Notes: a model not told the origin generated them from the letters alone. Counted from the stretch's first letter, positions 11,243-23,770 are shown. The stretch is DNA of 64,000 bases from Dipodascopsis uninucleata var. uninucleata (GCA_030568195.1 JAJLTO010000004.1:1116001-1180000); one strand, 5' to 3'. Numbers and translations: made by a program.

Positions 11243-12364
11243 TTTTATTGTATTTATAGACGATGGATTATCAATTGAATCGCAATAGATATTAGCGGTG
11301 AGAGATAATTAGAACGTAAGTGACATAGAAGAAGATAAAAGATTCCGTATGTATTAGATTGGGATAATTGGTACGATATTTCAGCTAAAGTCAAAATAAT
11401 CACTACCTCTAACCTAGCAGTGCTCTACTATGTACTCGAGCACTGTACCGTCAGACTCCATAAACACTACATCTTAATTTTACATAGTTCCACATGCCCA
11501 TTTATTCATTTGTATAGAACTTGTCGGCCCGGTCTATTCTATTGTTGTTGGTTGTTAGCTTATACGATAGTCAAATGTCAGTAGATCTCATCTCTTAAAT
11601 TCGTAATAAACAAATTTACTCAGAGGGAATACTATTAGGAGTGGCATCATTCAATGTTTATTACAGATGCATAGCACTTCAAATCGTCAGGATAATAGAT
11701 ATCGGAATAGCGTAGTTTCGTGTTCTGTAGACAATTTAGAGACGCAATCTACCAATGTAAGACATTGTATTTAAGGTTAAATATAAATTGCGCTTATCTC
11801 GCTATCGGGTGATTCTCGGGTACACTCCTAGCTGTCATCTAAAATAATCGGGTCAGAACTGAAGAGATACAGGCAATCACCTTTGAAGGGCTGCAATACA
11901 AAGAGATATCAAGAGAAGACAGTGAACTTGGAAATATGCAGTCAAGGTATATCAAATATATCTGAATTGACTTTTACGATTGAGAAGATGGCTGTTTTTT
12001 AGTAGAAGCGCCTTAGTTTGTCGCTAGAACACAGGTCACACTATTCATCTATGCCTAAGCGGATTCCACGCGAAAAACGTTCATATCAAATCAAATTGAG
12101 TTTGTTCTTTCGTTCAGTGCCCTCATCATATCTTTAGAGCCGAGAGGCATAACTTAGCTAGCGCATTTGGCGAGCGTAAAAGAAAGTTTTCATAGTAATA
12201 CCTGGCTTCTATTAAATCGTAAAGTGGATAGCAGACAAATGAATATATATACCAACCTTTGAATCTAGTTGTATGAGTTTTTAGTGTATCTTGGTTCTTG
12301 TGCTAGACCAGAGAATCAATTCAATAACAAAAGTTAAGAAGAATTTCGTACCAGTATATCTAGA
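11243..12364. promoter_or_regulatory. Shared divergent promoter region of CE4 and amidase genes
   Basis: This 1.1 kb non-coding region separates two hydrolase genes that point away from each other. TATATATA at 12243-12250, about 115 bp before the amidase ATG, could be its TATA box. GATA-type motifs are visible as AGATAA at 11303-11308 and 11333-11338 and as GATAAG on the minus strand at 11793-11798. Such motifs bind nitrogen-regulatory GATA factors in fungi. They are short and expected by chance in AT-rich DNA, so the link to nitrogen control is only suggestive. I see no coding frame inside. Confidence 0.4.
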
Positions 12365-14032
12365 ATGTCTACTTGGCAAGAAGTCGTCGCTCAAAAGCGA
12401 GCTGATAGAGAAAAACTTCTAGAGCCATTTAAGCTTGCGGAAGATAAGCTACCCCCCAAAGACCAGCTTAATGTTTACGACTTCATTGAGAGTGGTGGAG
12501 CTGACTCCATTTTAACTGAGAAGGACAAGGAAATTACCAGCATTGATGACATTGATACTTTAGCAGCAGCAATTCGCGACGGAAAATACTCGTCTTACGA
12601 AGTAATTTCAGCATTTATTAAACGTGCTACGGTTGCTCATCAGCTCACCAACTGTTTTTCTGAAGTTGTCTTTGAGCAGGCTTTAGAACGTGCAAAGGAA
12701 CTGGACCGCATTTACAAAGAGACTGGAAAGACTGTAGGAAAGTACCATGGTGTGCCAATTACTTTGAAAGATCAGTTCAATGTCTATGGTGTTGACACCA
12801 CTCTGGGATATGTTGGCCGCGCTAACAACCCAGTTACTGATAAGTCTAAGGAGGCTGTTCTAGTAACTATTTTCGAGAAGGAAGGTTCTGTCGTAATTGC
12901 GAAGACAAACCTGCCACAGAGTATTATGTGGTGTGAAACTGACAATCCATTGTGGGGGTGCACTGTAAATCCAAGAAGACGTGACTTCACTCCTGGTGGC
13001 TCTACCGGTGGTGAGGGTGCATTACTAGCTCTGAAAGGTTCAATAATGGGATGGGGAACAGATCTAGGAGGAAGTGTTCGTATTCCACAGATCATGAATG
13101 GTGGTTATGGCCTTCGACCAAGTGCTTTTAGAATTCCATATGAGGGTGTTCCTGTGACGATCGATGGTCAAGAGCATGTTCCTAGTGTCATTGGACCTAT
13201 GACTCGAAATTTAGATTCATTGATATCGATTACTAAGACTGTTATTGATAATGAGCCTTGGACCTTGGATCCAAAGTGCATTCCAATTCCATGGCGTCAG
13301 GAAGATTATGATGAAATCACGAAGCATCCTAAGCTTGTTTTTGGTGTCATGAAAGATGATGGTGTTGTAAGAGTTCACCCACCAATCGCTCGGGTACTCG
13401 ATGAGGCTGTAGAGAAGATCAAGGCTGCAGGACATGAGGTCATCGAATGGAATGTCCCAGAATTGCACCAAGAGCTTGTTCCTATTCTTAACAAGTTCTA
13501 TATTGCTGATGGCGGTGAGGATGTTAAGACTGACGTTGGCAAGATGGGAGAGCCATTCATGCCGTATGTTGAGCGCATGGTAAATCGAGGACCGCCAATC
13601 TCGATTCCTGAATATTGGCATCAGATGGTGCTGAAACGAGAGTTCCAGAAAAAGTATCTTGATCGCTGGAATGCTACTGCTAAGTTAACTTCTACGGGCA
13701 AGCCGATGGACTTTATAATCGCACCAGGTTTCCCTCATACCGCTGTTCCTTGCGAGTCTTGTGCTTGGGTCGGATACACGCGTGTATGGAATGGTCTTGA
13801 TTATTCAGCAGCCGTTTTTCCTGTTGATAAGGTTGATAAGGTCAAGGATGCACTTACAGAGGAACACAAGTCTTACGTCCCCCGAAACGAATGGGATGCT
13901 CACAATTGGCCATTATATAATCCAGAAACTATGGAAGGATTACCTGTTAACCTTCAGCTAATTGCTGGACGATTACAGGAAGAAAAACTTCTTGCTGGTG
14001 TTGTTAGAGTAGAAGAGATCTTGAAGGCCTAA
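12365..14032 (+). CDS. Amidase-signature hydrolase (acetamidase-like)
   Basis: Intronless, 555 residues, the usual length for fungal acetamidase-type enzymes that hydrolyse amides to acid and ammonia. The amidase-signature catalytic triad is visible: Lys135 in VPITLKDQFN, cis-Ser213 in PGGSTGGEGA and nucleophile Ser237 in GTDLGGSVRIP. The N-terminus MSTWQEVVAQKRADREKLLE and the C-terminal GLPVNLQLIAGRLQEEKLL are typical of the AmdS branch. There is no signal peptide. It diverges from the CE4 gene across 1.1 kb. The codon context looks like its neighbours, so nothing points to recent transfer. Family assignment is firm; the natural amide substrate is unknown. Confidence 0.95.
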   Translation: MSTWQEVVAQKRADREKLLEPFKLAEDKLPPKDQLNVYDFIESGGADSILTEKDKEITSIDDIDTLAAAIRDGKYSSYEVISAFIKRATVAHQLTNCFSEVVFEQALERAKELDRIYKETGKTVGKYHGVPITLKDQFNVYGVDTTLGYVGRANNPVTDKSKEAVLVTIFEKEGSVVIAKTNLPQSIMWCETDNPLWGCTVNPRRRDFTPGGSTGGEGALLALKGSIMGWGTDLGGSVRIPQIMNGGYGLRPSAFRIPYEGVPVTIDGQEHVPSVIGPMTRNLDSLISITKTVIDNEPWTLDPKCIPIPWRQEDYDEITKHPKLVFGVMKDDGVVRVHPPIARVLDEAVEKIKAAGHEVIEWNVPELHQELVPILNKFYIADGGEDVKTDVGKMGEPFMPYVERMVNRGPPISIPEYWHQMVLKREFQKKYLDRWNATAKLTSTGKPMDFIIAPGFPHTAVPCESCAWVGYTRVWNGLDYSAAVFPVDKVDKVKDALTEEHKSYVPRNEWDAHNWPLYNPETMEGLPVNLQLIAGRLQEEKLLAGVVRVEEILKA

Positions 14033-14263
14033 TAATTAAAGTATAGCATGTCTATAGTATCACTAATCAGTGTAATTAATAAATTTCTATAATAATGGAT
14101 CTACGTTTTATGACGATTTACAGTAGGAGTTATTCATCTCATATATTCAAATGTTTATTAAAATGGAAGACTATGAATGAAAAATATCTTCTAATAATAA
14201 CATAAATAGATTTAAAAGCAATAATTAGATATGAATGAATATCTTAGCTCAGATAATAGAAAT

Positions 14264-17200
14264 CTAAACGGCCAGAGTATTCTTACGAGCGAGCTTAGGA
14301 TTTTTCGTTGTGAACCAATCCATCTTCCGCTTCATCATCTTCCACAGTTCAATACCACATACATAAATAATCATAACTGCAGCGAGCAAGGACCATTCCC
14401 AAGTAATTGGCTTCATCTTAAACACTTTGTCATTCAAGCCAGGAATGTACATCACGGGAAATACTGAAACAGCAGCAAGAAGAACCGAATAGAATAAGAA
14501 CTTATTTGCATACATGTCTCTAAAAAAGGGAAACTTATGTTCAGAGCTTTTACTCAGTCGGAACATAGATCTTCTAATACTTTTGAATTCCCATGCACTA
14601 ATCAAAATGAGCCAAGTCAATTGTGAAAACATAGCCGCTCTTGCTTTGAATACCAAATGGCAGCTATCATTATAGTTTGAATTGCATTCATAGCCAAGAT
14701 TTCCATCTCCATGTCCATACACTATAATAGTAAAGCTCATCAACAGACAGGCACCCATGAGAAAGCCATATATCATTGTATCAAGAATAATTTCCCAAGA
14801 AAAAACGCCCTTCTTTGTATCGTGCGGTGGTCTTTCCATAATGTCATCACTGGCGGGTTCAAGTGATAAACCGAAAGCAGGACCAGGTGAGGTGATCATA
14901 TTAATCCATAGAATCTGTAATGGGGCAAGAGGGAACACCGAGAGTCCGTCATCATCTTTGAAGGCAAGACCAATGACTAGTAAAATAACCTCAGCAACAT
15001 TGGAGGACAATAAATGTAAAACAAACTTCTGAATATTGTCAAACATACGACGACCTTCTTCAACAGCCGATACAATTGAGGCGAAATTATCATCAGTTAG
15101 TACAAGATCAGATGCGGTTTTGGCGACATCAGATCCCTCTTGACCCATGGCTATACCTACATCAGCCATTTTGAGACTAGGAGAGTCATTAACTCCATCA
15201 CCAGTCATTGCAGCAAATCCTGATCGTCTATGAATAGCTTCTATCATTCTGACCTTTGTCTGAGGTGCACATCTGGCTATTACACGTGGTAAAGTGTCTA
15301 GCTCGTCTACCTGTTCATCGGACAAATCATCGAACTGAGTGGCAGTCATAACAAGATTATCAGATATTCTTGAAGGTAGCATGCCCATTTGACTTGGAAT
15401 AATTCCCACTTCACGAGCGATTGCTTCTGCTGTTCCAGGATGATCCCCTGTTAACATGTGAACTCTAATTCCAGCGTCCATACATTGTTTAACAGCTCCT
15501 TTAGTCTCTATGCGAGGTGGATCATATAAACCTGCTAAACCAATAAGGACAAGATCCTTCTCAACTATATCTCTAGGAATATCAAGATATGACGATTTTG
15601 GATTAGCAATAACTCGACGTGCCAAAGCAAGAACACGAAGACCCTGGCTAGCTAGGTTGTTTACCACCTCGAGGATCTGCTGTTTCTTTTTATCTGTTAT
15701 CACTTCTTGATGGTTACCGTATCCTACACCGATGCAAAGGTCTAAAATACGCTCAACGGCACCCTTAGCAAAGACTATAACCTCTCGATTACCTGTGAGA
15801 CCCTGGCTGCGAGCAGGACCTTCAAAGACTACAGACATTCTCTTGACATCTGAATCAAATGGATATTCTGCAAGTTGTGTCCATCCTGCTGCTAAGTATT
15901 CTTTCTTACCGCTATCGAATCTAGCTGCAAATACCTGTAAAGCTATTTCCGTTGGATCACCAATTGCTTGCCAGGACTTTTTCTCTTCGTCAAATCTTAC
16001 AGAAGCCAGATTGCAAAGTGCCGCTCCCTGTAAGAATGCTTCGAGAGCCGGTACTCGTTGTGGAAGTGTTTCTTCGTTTGGCTTTTCTGAAATATCCTTG
16101 TCAGATACTGGTATTTGAGGAAGATCACCACCGGAATACTCTAAGCAAATAACTTTGCCTGACTTGGGATTATTGGGTGATGTAGTGTTAAGAACTGTAT
16201 AAAGACCAGCGCCTGGTACATATGCTTGACGGGTGATCATCTTTCCTTGAGTGAGCGTACCAGTTTTGTCAGAACAAATATTTGTGACACCTCCCAATGC
16301 TTCCAGTGCGTCAAGTTTTCGAACAATAACCTGACGCGATGCCATACGCCTCATGCCTATTGCCATTGTGATAGTTAAAACCGCAATCAGGGACTCTGGT
16401 ATAATAGCTATACCCAATGATATAGCATAGATAGTCACCTCGTGAGTAGCATCAAATGAATTAACTGCAAATACGATTAAGGCAAGTAGACAAGCAAATA
16501 TAAGAAGAGCATAGGCCAAAATTGCGAGTTTACGTTGCAAAGGTGTTCCTACTGTAAGTCCAAGGAAAGAGCCAATGGCATCGTAAATTCGTAGACTAAG
16601 ACCCTTTACTGGCTGAAAGGCGCCGTACTTCCTCGCATTGAGAGACCTATTGGTCTTGCGCTTCTTTCCAGCGAGTGAAGCTGCTATTTTACCAATCTCT
16701 GTTGCCATTCCAGTCCCAATAACTATTCCTCGAGCTCTTCCTTTGGTGACTGTTGATGATGAATATGCCAGATTGATTCTATCTCCCACGCCACAGGTAT
16801 CGTCAATAGGGAATGTGAGATCCGGATCTTTGAGGACGGGAAGAGATTCTCCTGTGAGAAGAGCTTCATCGGATTCAAAGTTCATTGATTCAAAGAGACG
16901 AAGGTCCGCTGGAATGGAATCACCAGTCTTAACATCAACAATGTCTCCGGGAACAACTTGCAAAGAAGGCACGTGAATAAGATTACCATCTCGAACCACA
17001 GTAGCTGTTGGCGACGAAAGAGATCTCAATGAATCGATTGTCTTCTCCGCTTTATATTCTTGAAAGATACCAATAACAATATTCAAAATAATTACTGCTG
17101 TGATTACACCTCCTTCGACGTAATCGTTAACTCCGTAAGAGAGAGCCATAGCTAACACGAGCACGAGGCCCATGGCATTTGCACATTGCTTGGCTACGAC

Positions 17201-17533
17201 ATTTAAAAGGGATACACCGGAGGATCCATCTAATTTATTATGTCCATATTTGTCTAATCTGACTTTGACTTCAGCTTCAGTCAAGCCAAATTCGGTATTC
17301 GTTGCAAGTTCATCTAATAGATAAGGTTGTTAGTTCGATTTCCTATAACGATATAATAATTTCTAGTATAAAATGGACCCTGACAATATCATAAGTGTTG
17401 AAGAAAGGCATATTGAAACAACAAAACTCAGAAATATGGAGATATAATTACCAGCAACTGCGGCGCTCGTGAGCTTATATGGTGCTCGAGAAAACTCGAA
17501 TTGCAAAGTTACGTCTTTTTTCTTGTTGACCAT
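14264..17533 (-). CDS. ENA1: ENA-type P-type ATPase (Na+/K+ export)
   Basis: P-type ATPase of class IID, which pumps Na+ or K+ out across the plasma membrane of fungi under salt or alkaline stress. Two exons, 17533-17452 and 17313-14264, give 1043 residues. Visible are the actuator motif LLTGES, the PESL segment of M4 in IIPESLIAVL, the phosphorylation site ICSDKTGTLTQ (Asp near residue 376), the nucleotide-binding KGAVER and the hinge MTGDGVNDSPSLKMADVGIAM. Six C-terminal membrane helices follow. The N-terminus lacks the long extensions of Ca2+ pumps. The IID assignment rests on overall match and the DKTGTLTQGKM and GDPTEIALQVF tracts. The 3' end converges with the amidase gene, 230 bp away. 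Confidence 0.93.
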
Positions 17534-18363
17534 AGCTTCGAATTTTTCACAAAACTCCTAAACGAATCCGTTTTGGGTTATCTTAGTGAGTATGTATGAG
17601 ATGGAGGAGTGCTAGAATAGCAAAAGTGGTGCACTTAGAATCTCGGAGAATTCCACTAAGGTATTGACAACTTGTGTGAGGGAGATTATAACTATGTAGC
17701 AAATCTCTTCCAATAGGTATAAATATAAGTTATACTTCAATCTACTGGAAAAGCACTATAACTGATAGAAGGACTGTTCTCTTGTGGTTAATAAGTTATA
17801 TATTAAAGCTAGCAAATTGAAAGTCTTCTGATCTACGAGTTAAAAGATTTATGTCATGTTCTCTGTCTTTGGTGGGCAGCGGCCCCTATTTATGTTTTGC
17901 GGTCACCAGCTGACTCGATAGCAACTTTACCTGGTCCTCCTAAACTATGCGGTACTCTAAAACTACCAAGAGATTATTATTTGTCATGCCAAGACTGCCT
18001 TTGAGTACAATGGTGATTTCTAAGGGACGACTTGGTTATGCTGGTGTCTGCTTGAATATCATTTCTTGACGAACTCGGCGATGAGAAAGTGACATCACTA
18101 ATTTGCCATTTACGGTAATCGCTATTACCTTATTTGGTAACTTGTTCATGTGACATGCGACCTTAACGTTATTAAAACTTAGATTTTGGCATGGCATGGC
18201 CAAGAAATTGTCATGTGACTAGGGAAAGTCTTGTGGGCAAAAAGAGACGTGGTTTCCTTCCGCTCGTTAAAACAGAGAGTTTATATCACTGGCCCACATC
18301 TGCAGCACTGAGGAACGACCAAGATAAACGATAGATCTAGTTCATATAGCAAACAAGAGTGAA
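17534..18363. other. Divergent promoter region, ENA-type ATPase and SDH7
   Basis: These 830 bp lie between the ENA-type gene (-) and SDH7 (+), so they must hold both promoters. A single AGGGG (stress-response type element, minus strand) lies near 17884. I see no reading frame or repeat. Confidence 0.4.
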
Positions 18364-18875
18364 ATGAGACCTAGTATTATGAGACTCGTACGACCTCGTC
18401 GACCTGAAATATTAGGGAATGAAGTGAATCTTCTACCACCTCTCTCTCTCTACCGAAGAGTATTAAGGGCTCATCGCAGGTTACCATTTGAGCACAGACT
18501 GCTAGGCGACGATTACGTTAAAAACGAGTTTAGACTGCATAAGGACGTGGAAAATCCCCTGTATATTGTAGGATTCTTAACGAGCTGGCAGCAATATGCG
18601 GAACAAATAGAGGGTGACCGATGGAAAGACGCAAAAATAGACGCTCAGAAGTTGGAAAAGATGTCGGATGAGCAAATCATACAGGTGAGTTAATGGCTTG
18701 GATTGAAACGAGAGTTTGCAACCTCTTGGCTATCTTCGGAAATAATTCTGACCAAGATATAATGTTTCGGTTTCATTTTTAGTTTTACGAACTTATGCAA
18801 TCTGCTCAAGGACGTACATCAGAATACTCGCACCACTTTTACGATGATTTAAAGGCGAAAAAAGGCGGGAATTGA
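18364..18875 (+). CDS. SDH7: Succinate dehydrogenase assembly factor 3 (LYR protein)
   Basis: Small mitochondrial matrix protein of the LYR family that helps mature the iron-sulfur subunit of complex II (SDHAF3, Acn9). Two exons, 18364-18684 and 18783-18875, give 137 residues. The N-terminus is short, basic and rich in Arg, as expected for a matrix presequence. LLPPLSLYRRVLRAHR contains the LYR tripeptide. The tract LGDDYVKNEFRLHKDVENP and then FLTSWQQYAEQI is diagnostic. The intron has a TTCTGACC branch sequence and a TTTTTAG acceptor. Length and motif order match the family; identification is secure. Confidence 0.93.
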
Positions 18876-19284
18876 CAAGGCGTCCGTTATCAGAATATGT
18901 ACATAACCGATAGATAAATAGATAAATAGATAAATAGGTGCTTTGAAAAAGCTTCTTTTAGTAGATGCTGTTCGTATATTTACTTCGTTTTACAACAGTA
19001 TTTTTACATGATTGGGCCCAGCATTGAAGACGACAGATGCTCTCTTTTGGTGTAATAGAGAATTTATAGTATATTTGTATTCAAGGAATCAAATAACGAA
19101 ACACTTTCAACACTCTTCCTATCAATATTTAGACTGATGAAAATGTGGAGTAAAAAATATTACTCCGGCATAGACAAATAATTTTCAGTTTCACATGACA
19201 TCCTGCATATAGTACTATAGACGTATGTAATATACAAAGATGAGAGTATAGTAAACAGACCTATAACACCTCTGCACTGAATTA
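18876..19284. other. Convergent spacer, SDH7 and FDH1 3' ends
   Basis: AT-rich spacer between convergent genes. Apart from the short TAGATAAA repeat I see nothing. Confidence 0.5.
18911..18937. repeat. Short tandem repeat, unit TAGATAAA
   Basis: Three direct copies of the 8-base unit TAGATAAA followed by TAG, just downstream of the SDH7 stop codon. It is an ordinary AT-rich minisatellite and is likely to vary in length between strains. Confidence 0.8.
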
Positions 19285-20794
19285 CTACTTCTTGTCATTG
19301 CCATAAGATCTAGTAGCGTAATGACCATCGATAACAATCAAATCCTGAGGACGATAGTTCTTTGAACCGCTAAGAAAGGTTTCGATAATATTCTTTGTTC
19401 CATTGGCATATCGCACTTGCGCATCAATTGAAGTACCAGACATATGTGGTGTCATGGCATTGCCACCTCCGTACTGGTTTCGCATTGAACGCCAAGGATG
19501 ATTTGCCGGTGCTGGCTGAGGAAACCACACATCGCCACCGTATCCGCGAATCTGGCCGGACTTCAAAGCGTTGGCAACATCTTCTTTGACACAAATAGCA
19601 CCCCTAGCGGTATTCACAAGCCATGAGCCTTTCTTGAATTTCGAGAGAAGCTGCTTATTAACCAGTCCTTTAGTATGCTCGTGCAGAGGGCAGTTAATTG
19701 TTACTACATCTGCCTGAGCGACCATTTCCTCGAGAGATTCAACACGGCGACAATTAAGTTTCTTCTCGACATCTGCAGGAAGTGCCTGGTAATCATAGTA
19801 CAAAAGCTCCTTACAGTCAAATCCATTAAGTCTGCGAAGGACAAGCTGTCCAATTCGCCCAGCACCAATTGTAGCTACCACTTTGTTCTCCAAGTCAAAT
19901 GAGTTCTTGGCAACTGCTGCTACGTCCCATTCATTCGCGACGATCTGTTCATGTGCAGGTACGAAGTTACGCACAAGCTAGATAGCACAGCAAGTATTAA
20001 GTCAGTATCAACACGATTCTTAATTTCCCTTTCACATCTGAAATACAACGCGCAAACACACACTCTGAATATTCATAAAACATCCATCCCATAAAAAAAG
20101 GTTTAATGGTTCATATAACTTAAAGCCATAAATAACATCGCATGCAATGGGAAGTATTCCGAGTGTGGCATTTCACGTGACTCATATCGTAACTCTAAGT
20201 TTCCATTTTGAACTCATAGTTTCCGGAAATGGAAATAAAGCTGCCGATGAAGGAAAATAAGTCTACTTACAGTAAGCATGGTCATAACGACATGTTCAGC
20301 AACCGATGTGACGTTGGATCCGGTCACTTCAGCGACTGTAATCTTTCTCTTGTTTGCGTACTCTAGATCGATATGATCAGATCCAACACCAGCCGTAACT
20401 AGAAGACGTAGGTTCTTTGCCTTCTCAATTCGCTCGCGATTAATATACCCTGGGTGGAAAGGGGTCGTGATAACTATGTCAGCATCGACAATCTCTTTGT
20501 CCAAGACGCTGTCGGCACCTTCTTTGGAGTCCGTAGTAACGTAGGTGTGACCTAGAGACTCCAACCAAGGTCGTAGGCCTAGCTCATTCTCAAGACACCC
20601 GTACATACGGGGCTCGTCTTTAGCATGCTGACCGCCCTAGATCAAGATATTCATTCGTAGTTAGAAAGATTTTTTTCCTGCCATTTTATATAGTAGCGTG
20701 CCTTGATCTTATATATTCCCCGCAAATTACGAATATTGATTCGCACTTAAATCAGACTTCGAATTACCTTGTACAATACTGCTAACACCTTCAT
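19285..20794 (-). CDS. FDH1: NAD+-dependent formate dehydrogenase
   Basis: Cytosolic D-2-hydroxyacid dehydrogenase family enzyme that oxidises formate to CO2 with NAD+. Exons 20794-20768, 20636-20271 and 19977-19285 give 361 residues. It starts MKVLAVLYK and continues [20 protein letters not shown]. Formate-binding residues lie in [19 protein letters not shown] and [11 protein letters not shown]. The Rossmann motif is [13 protein letters not shown] and the catalytic region is [19 protein letters not shown], with the His of the QH pair region. The second intron is 293 nt, far longer than most here, and carries a CACGTGACTCA motif. FDH in yeasts either detoxifies formate or serves methylotrophy. 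Nothing else in the window indicates methanol use. Confidence 0.95.
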
Positions 20795-21533
20795 TCTAGT
20801 ATATATATCAATAGCAGCTATTTAATAGTCAATAGAGAGAGTATAGCAGTTAATTTATTATAAGAAGATATTAATTGCTGGATCTGGGGCAAGAAATGAA
20901 AGTAAGTAGCTTGAGACTGGGGAATAGATCTACTATATATACACCTTCATCTATATATTTTTCGGGATGTGCGTAAGTTTACCTGATTGCAGGATATATT
21001 GACTTTACAGGAGCCCTATTTGGTACGATACCTATGAGTATGGAAAAGAGCTATTGATAACTCGTAATCCTAGTGAAGATAATTTAATGACTAGAGTAGC
21101 ACTCGATCAGTGAACTGTAAACTTTAGTATGTCGCGCACGTTATGATCCGCCGAATCCGAATTCAGCGCACTCTGCAACGGCGATATTGAAGATCAGGCA
21201 CGAGAACGGTCTTCCCCTCTTCTTCGATAAATGTACTCAATTCTTTCCCCACTCATATACATGTATTCCATACGCCCGATTCATCGGACATAGCGTTAGT
21301 TTGTATTATATGCATCCTTTTCGTGAAAATCACATTTAGATTGCAGACATGTTCTTTTACTTTCATCGCTACATACATTACAGTCACAAATAGAACACAG
21401 ACTGCTGAAAAGAGAAATATAAATATGTGAACCCAGAGTTATGACCGAAACTTACGAAGGTATTTCATAATAGTGAAACAAACCGATATCTAAATATTTC
21501 TATATTTCGTAGCACCACCCCTGTACTTTTGCA
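20795..21533. other. FDH1 promoter region
   Basis: This 739 bp stretch lies upstream of FDH1 and downstream of LYS4. It holds the TATA-like element listed separately and a CCCCTC near 21214. I see no coding sequence. Confidence 0.5.
20931..20941 (-). promoter_or_regulatory. TATA-box-like element of FDH1
   Basis: TATATATAGTA on the minus strand lies about 137 bp before the FDH1 start codon. This is a normal distance for a strongly regulated yeast promoter. The call rests on sequence and distance only. Confidence 0.4.
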
Positions 21534-23770
21534 TTAATTGGAAGATCCAATAGCATGTTTGACCCAGCCTTCTAAACCCTCTTTAACAATGATATCTTGT
21601 AAACTTGGACCGAGATCACCAACTTTCTGCTCATAAATGACCCTATCGTCTTCTCGCACTTCAACACGAGCACGTGTGACATCCCACTTAATCCTCCAGC
21701 CAGTTCGACGGGTCAATTCTGGTTCCGCGTCTTTGTACTTCTCCCGTAAAAGAGAAACAAGACCCGGAAGCTCAAGAGTCAAAAGAGCATTGTTAATACT
21801 ATTTCTGAAAAAAATGTTACCAAAAGAACCTGAAACTACAAGACGCATATCACGGGCTAGAATACAGGTAGCAGCCTGTTCACGCGAGGATCCAGTTCTA
21901 TATAATTAAATCTTCGTTTTAGTTCATCTAAACGACCATAATCACTATTTTTGCAAAGCTTACCCAAAATTGAAACCACTAATCAAAACATCACCAGCAT
22001 GAGTCTTCGAAGTGAACTCGGAATCATAGTTTTCCATACAAACTTGTGCCATGACATCTCGTGGAACATCATCCTGGTAAGTATACTTTCCAGGATAGAT
22101 GCCATCAGTGTTGCTATATCACATTATATTAATATTCTTATTCAACTCGAGTGCTACAAGATTATACTAATGGGCATTACTTACATGTTATCGGCATCAC
22201 AGAACACCAGCTCTCCTTCAATGAGAGGAGGAAAGCCTTTTAAGATTGGAGTAGATGCAGCAGATTCATCAGTAGACGCAGAGCTAGCTGAAGACCCTTG
22301 TTCTAGCTCAATAGCCTTAATCTGCTGATCTGCTGGCACTGAGTGACCATTCACCTCTGCAGGATGTGCAATTCGCCCAAGAACTGCTGATGCAGCAACA
22401 ACAGCAGGTGAGGCAAGGTATGCAAGAGCGTCACGGCTCCCCATACGTCCCTTGAAATTTCTGTTAGTAGCAGAGATGCCAACTTCTCCGTCCTTCAGTA
22501 AACCGGTTCCAAGACCAATACAGGGACCACATCCAGCAGGAAGTGGCCGTGCACCAGCTTCTAGAAGAGCGTTCCAAGACCCGCTAGCTTCAGCATCCTT
22601 CTGAACCACGGAACTAGCTGCTGCAACGTAAAATTCGACACCATCAGCAACTTTTCGGCCGCGAATGACATCGGCAGCAGCATTGATGTCTGATAAACGA
22701 GAGTTTGTACAAGAAACCAGATATGCCTTCTGGATTGGAACGCCCTTAGACGACAAAGCTGCAACGGAATTCATCACCTTAACAGAATTAGGGCCAGAAA
22801 CGTAAGGGGAAAGAGTATTTAGATCAAGAACCAGATGTTTAGCATAGACGGCATCAGGAGACGGCTTTAAAGACTTGTCCTGAGATTCGAGCATCTCGGC
22901 CAAAGCATCAACACGCTCAATGTTTATACGAGGATGTGGTTGAGGTAACCTCAAAATTCTAGATCGCAGGTACTGAACAAGTACATCATCAATAGGAAAC
23001 AAACCAGACAAAGCACCCCATTCTGTAGTCATGTTCGCGATCGTCAATCTATCATCAACAGTGAGATCTGCAATAGCGTCACCAGTAAATTCAATAGCAT
23101 GGTTCAGAACCTGATCCTGATTAAAGGCACCACAAAGTGCAACGATAACGTCCTTACCAGCAACTCCAGAAGGTAGTCTGCCACGTAACTCCACCTTTGC
23201 AACAGGTGGGATCTGCCACCAAGTTTGGCCAGTAGCCCAGATGGAGGCTGCATCCGTTCTGACAATTGGAGTACCAAGACATCCGACACCACCATACATA
23301 TTGGAATGAGAATCAGAGGCAACCGTAAGAGTTCCAGGAAACGCATATCCCTCTTCGACCAGAATCTGGTGGCCAATTCCTCGACCAGCAGGGTAGAAGT
23401 CGAGTCCCTGCTCCTTTGCGAAGTTTTCAATATTTGCATACTTCTGTAAATTCTTTTCTGATTTATTTTGAACATCGTGATCAAGCGTCAGAACCACTTG
23501 CTTTGTATCATGCACGCTTTTAGCGCCCAGACCCTTAAACTTCATTGCAACTGGCCATGAGTTGTCATGTGTCATGCAGTGTTCAGGCTTGATGGTGACA
23601 AAATCCCCAGAGTGTATTACCTTGCCTTCTGGAATTCCAATGCTATATTTCTGCACAATTTTCTCTGTAAGATTTTGTGACAGCCTTCGTTCTGTAAACG
23701 ATAGAAGTCTCTGAGAGCCATAACGCCAGAGCTGTACTTTGTATCTCTGTAAATTTGGTCTTCTCAACAT
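21534..23770 (-). CDS. LYS4: Homoaconitase, mitochondrial
   Basis: Iron-sulfur hydro-lyase of the fungal alpha-aminoadipate lysine pathway, which converts cis-homoaconitate to homoisocitrate in mitochondria. Exons 23770-22185, 22113-21964 and 21897-21534 give 699 residues, the family length. The N-terminal 35 residues are Arg- and Leu-rich without acidic residues, a typical presequence. [4Fe-4S] cysteines appear in [10 protein letters not shown] and [29 protein letters not shown] starts the swivel domain across the first intron junction. [18 protein letters not shown] carries the substrate-binding serine and arginine. Homoaconitase rather than isopropylmalate isomerase follows from the DADN(I)[13 protein letters not shown] tract. 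It is divergent from ELP5 over 350 bp. Confidence 0.95.
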
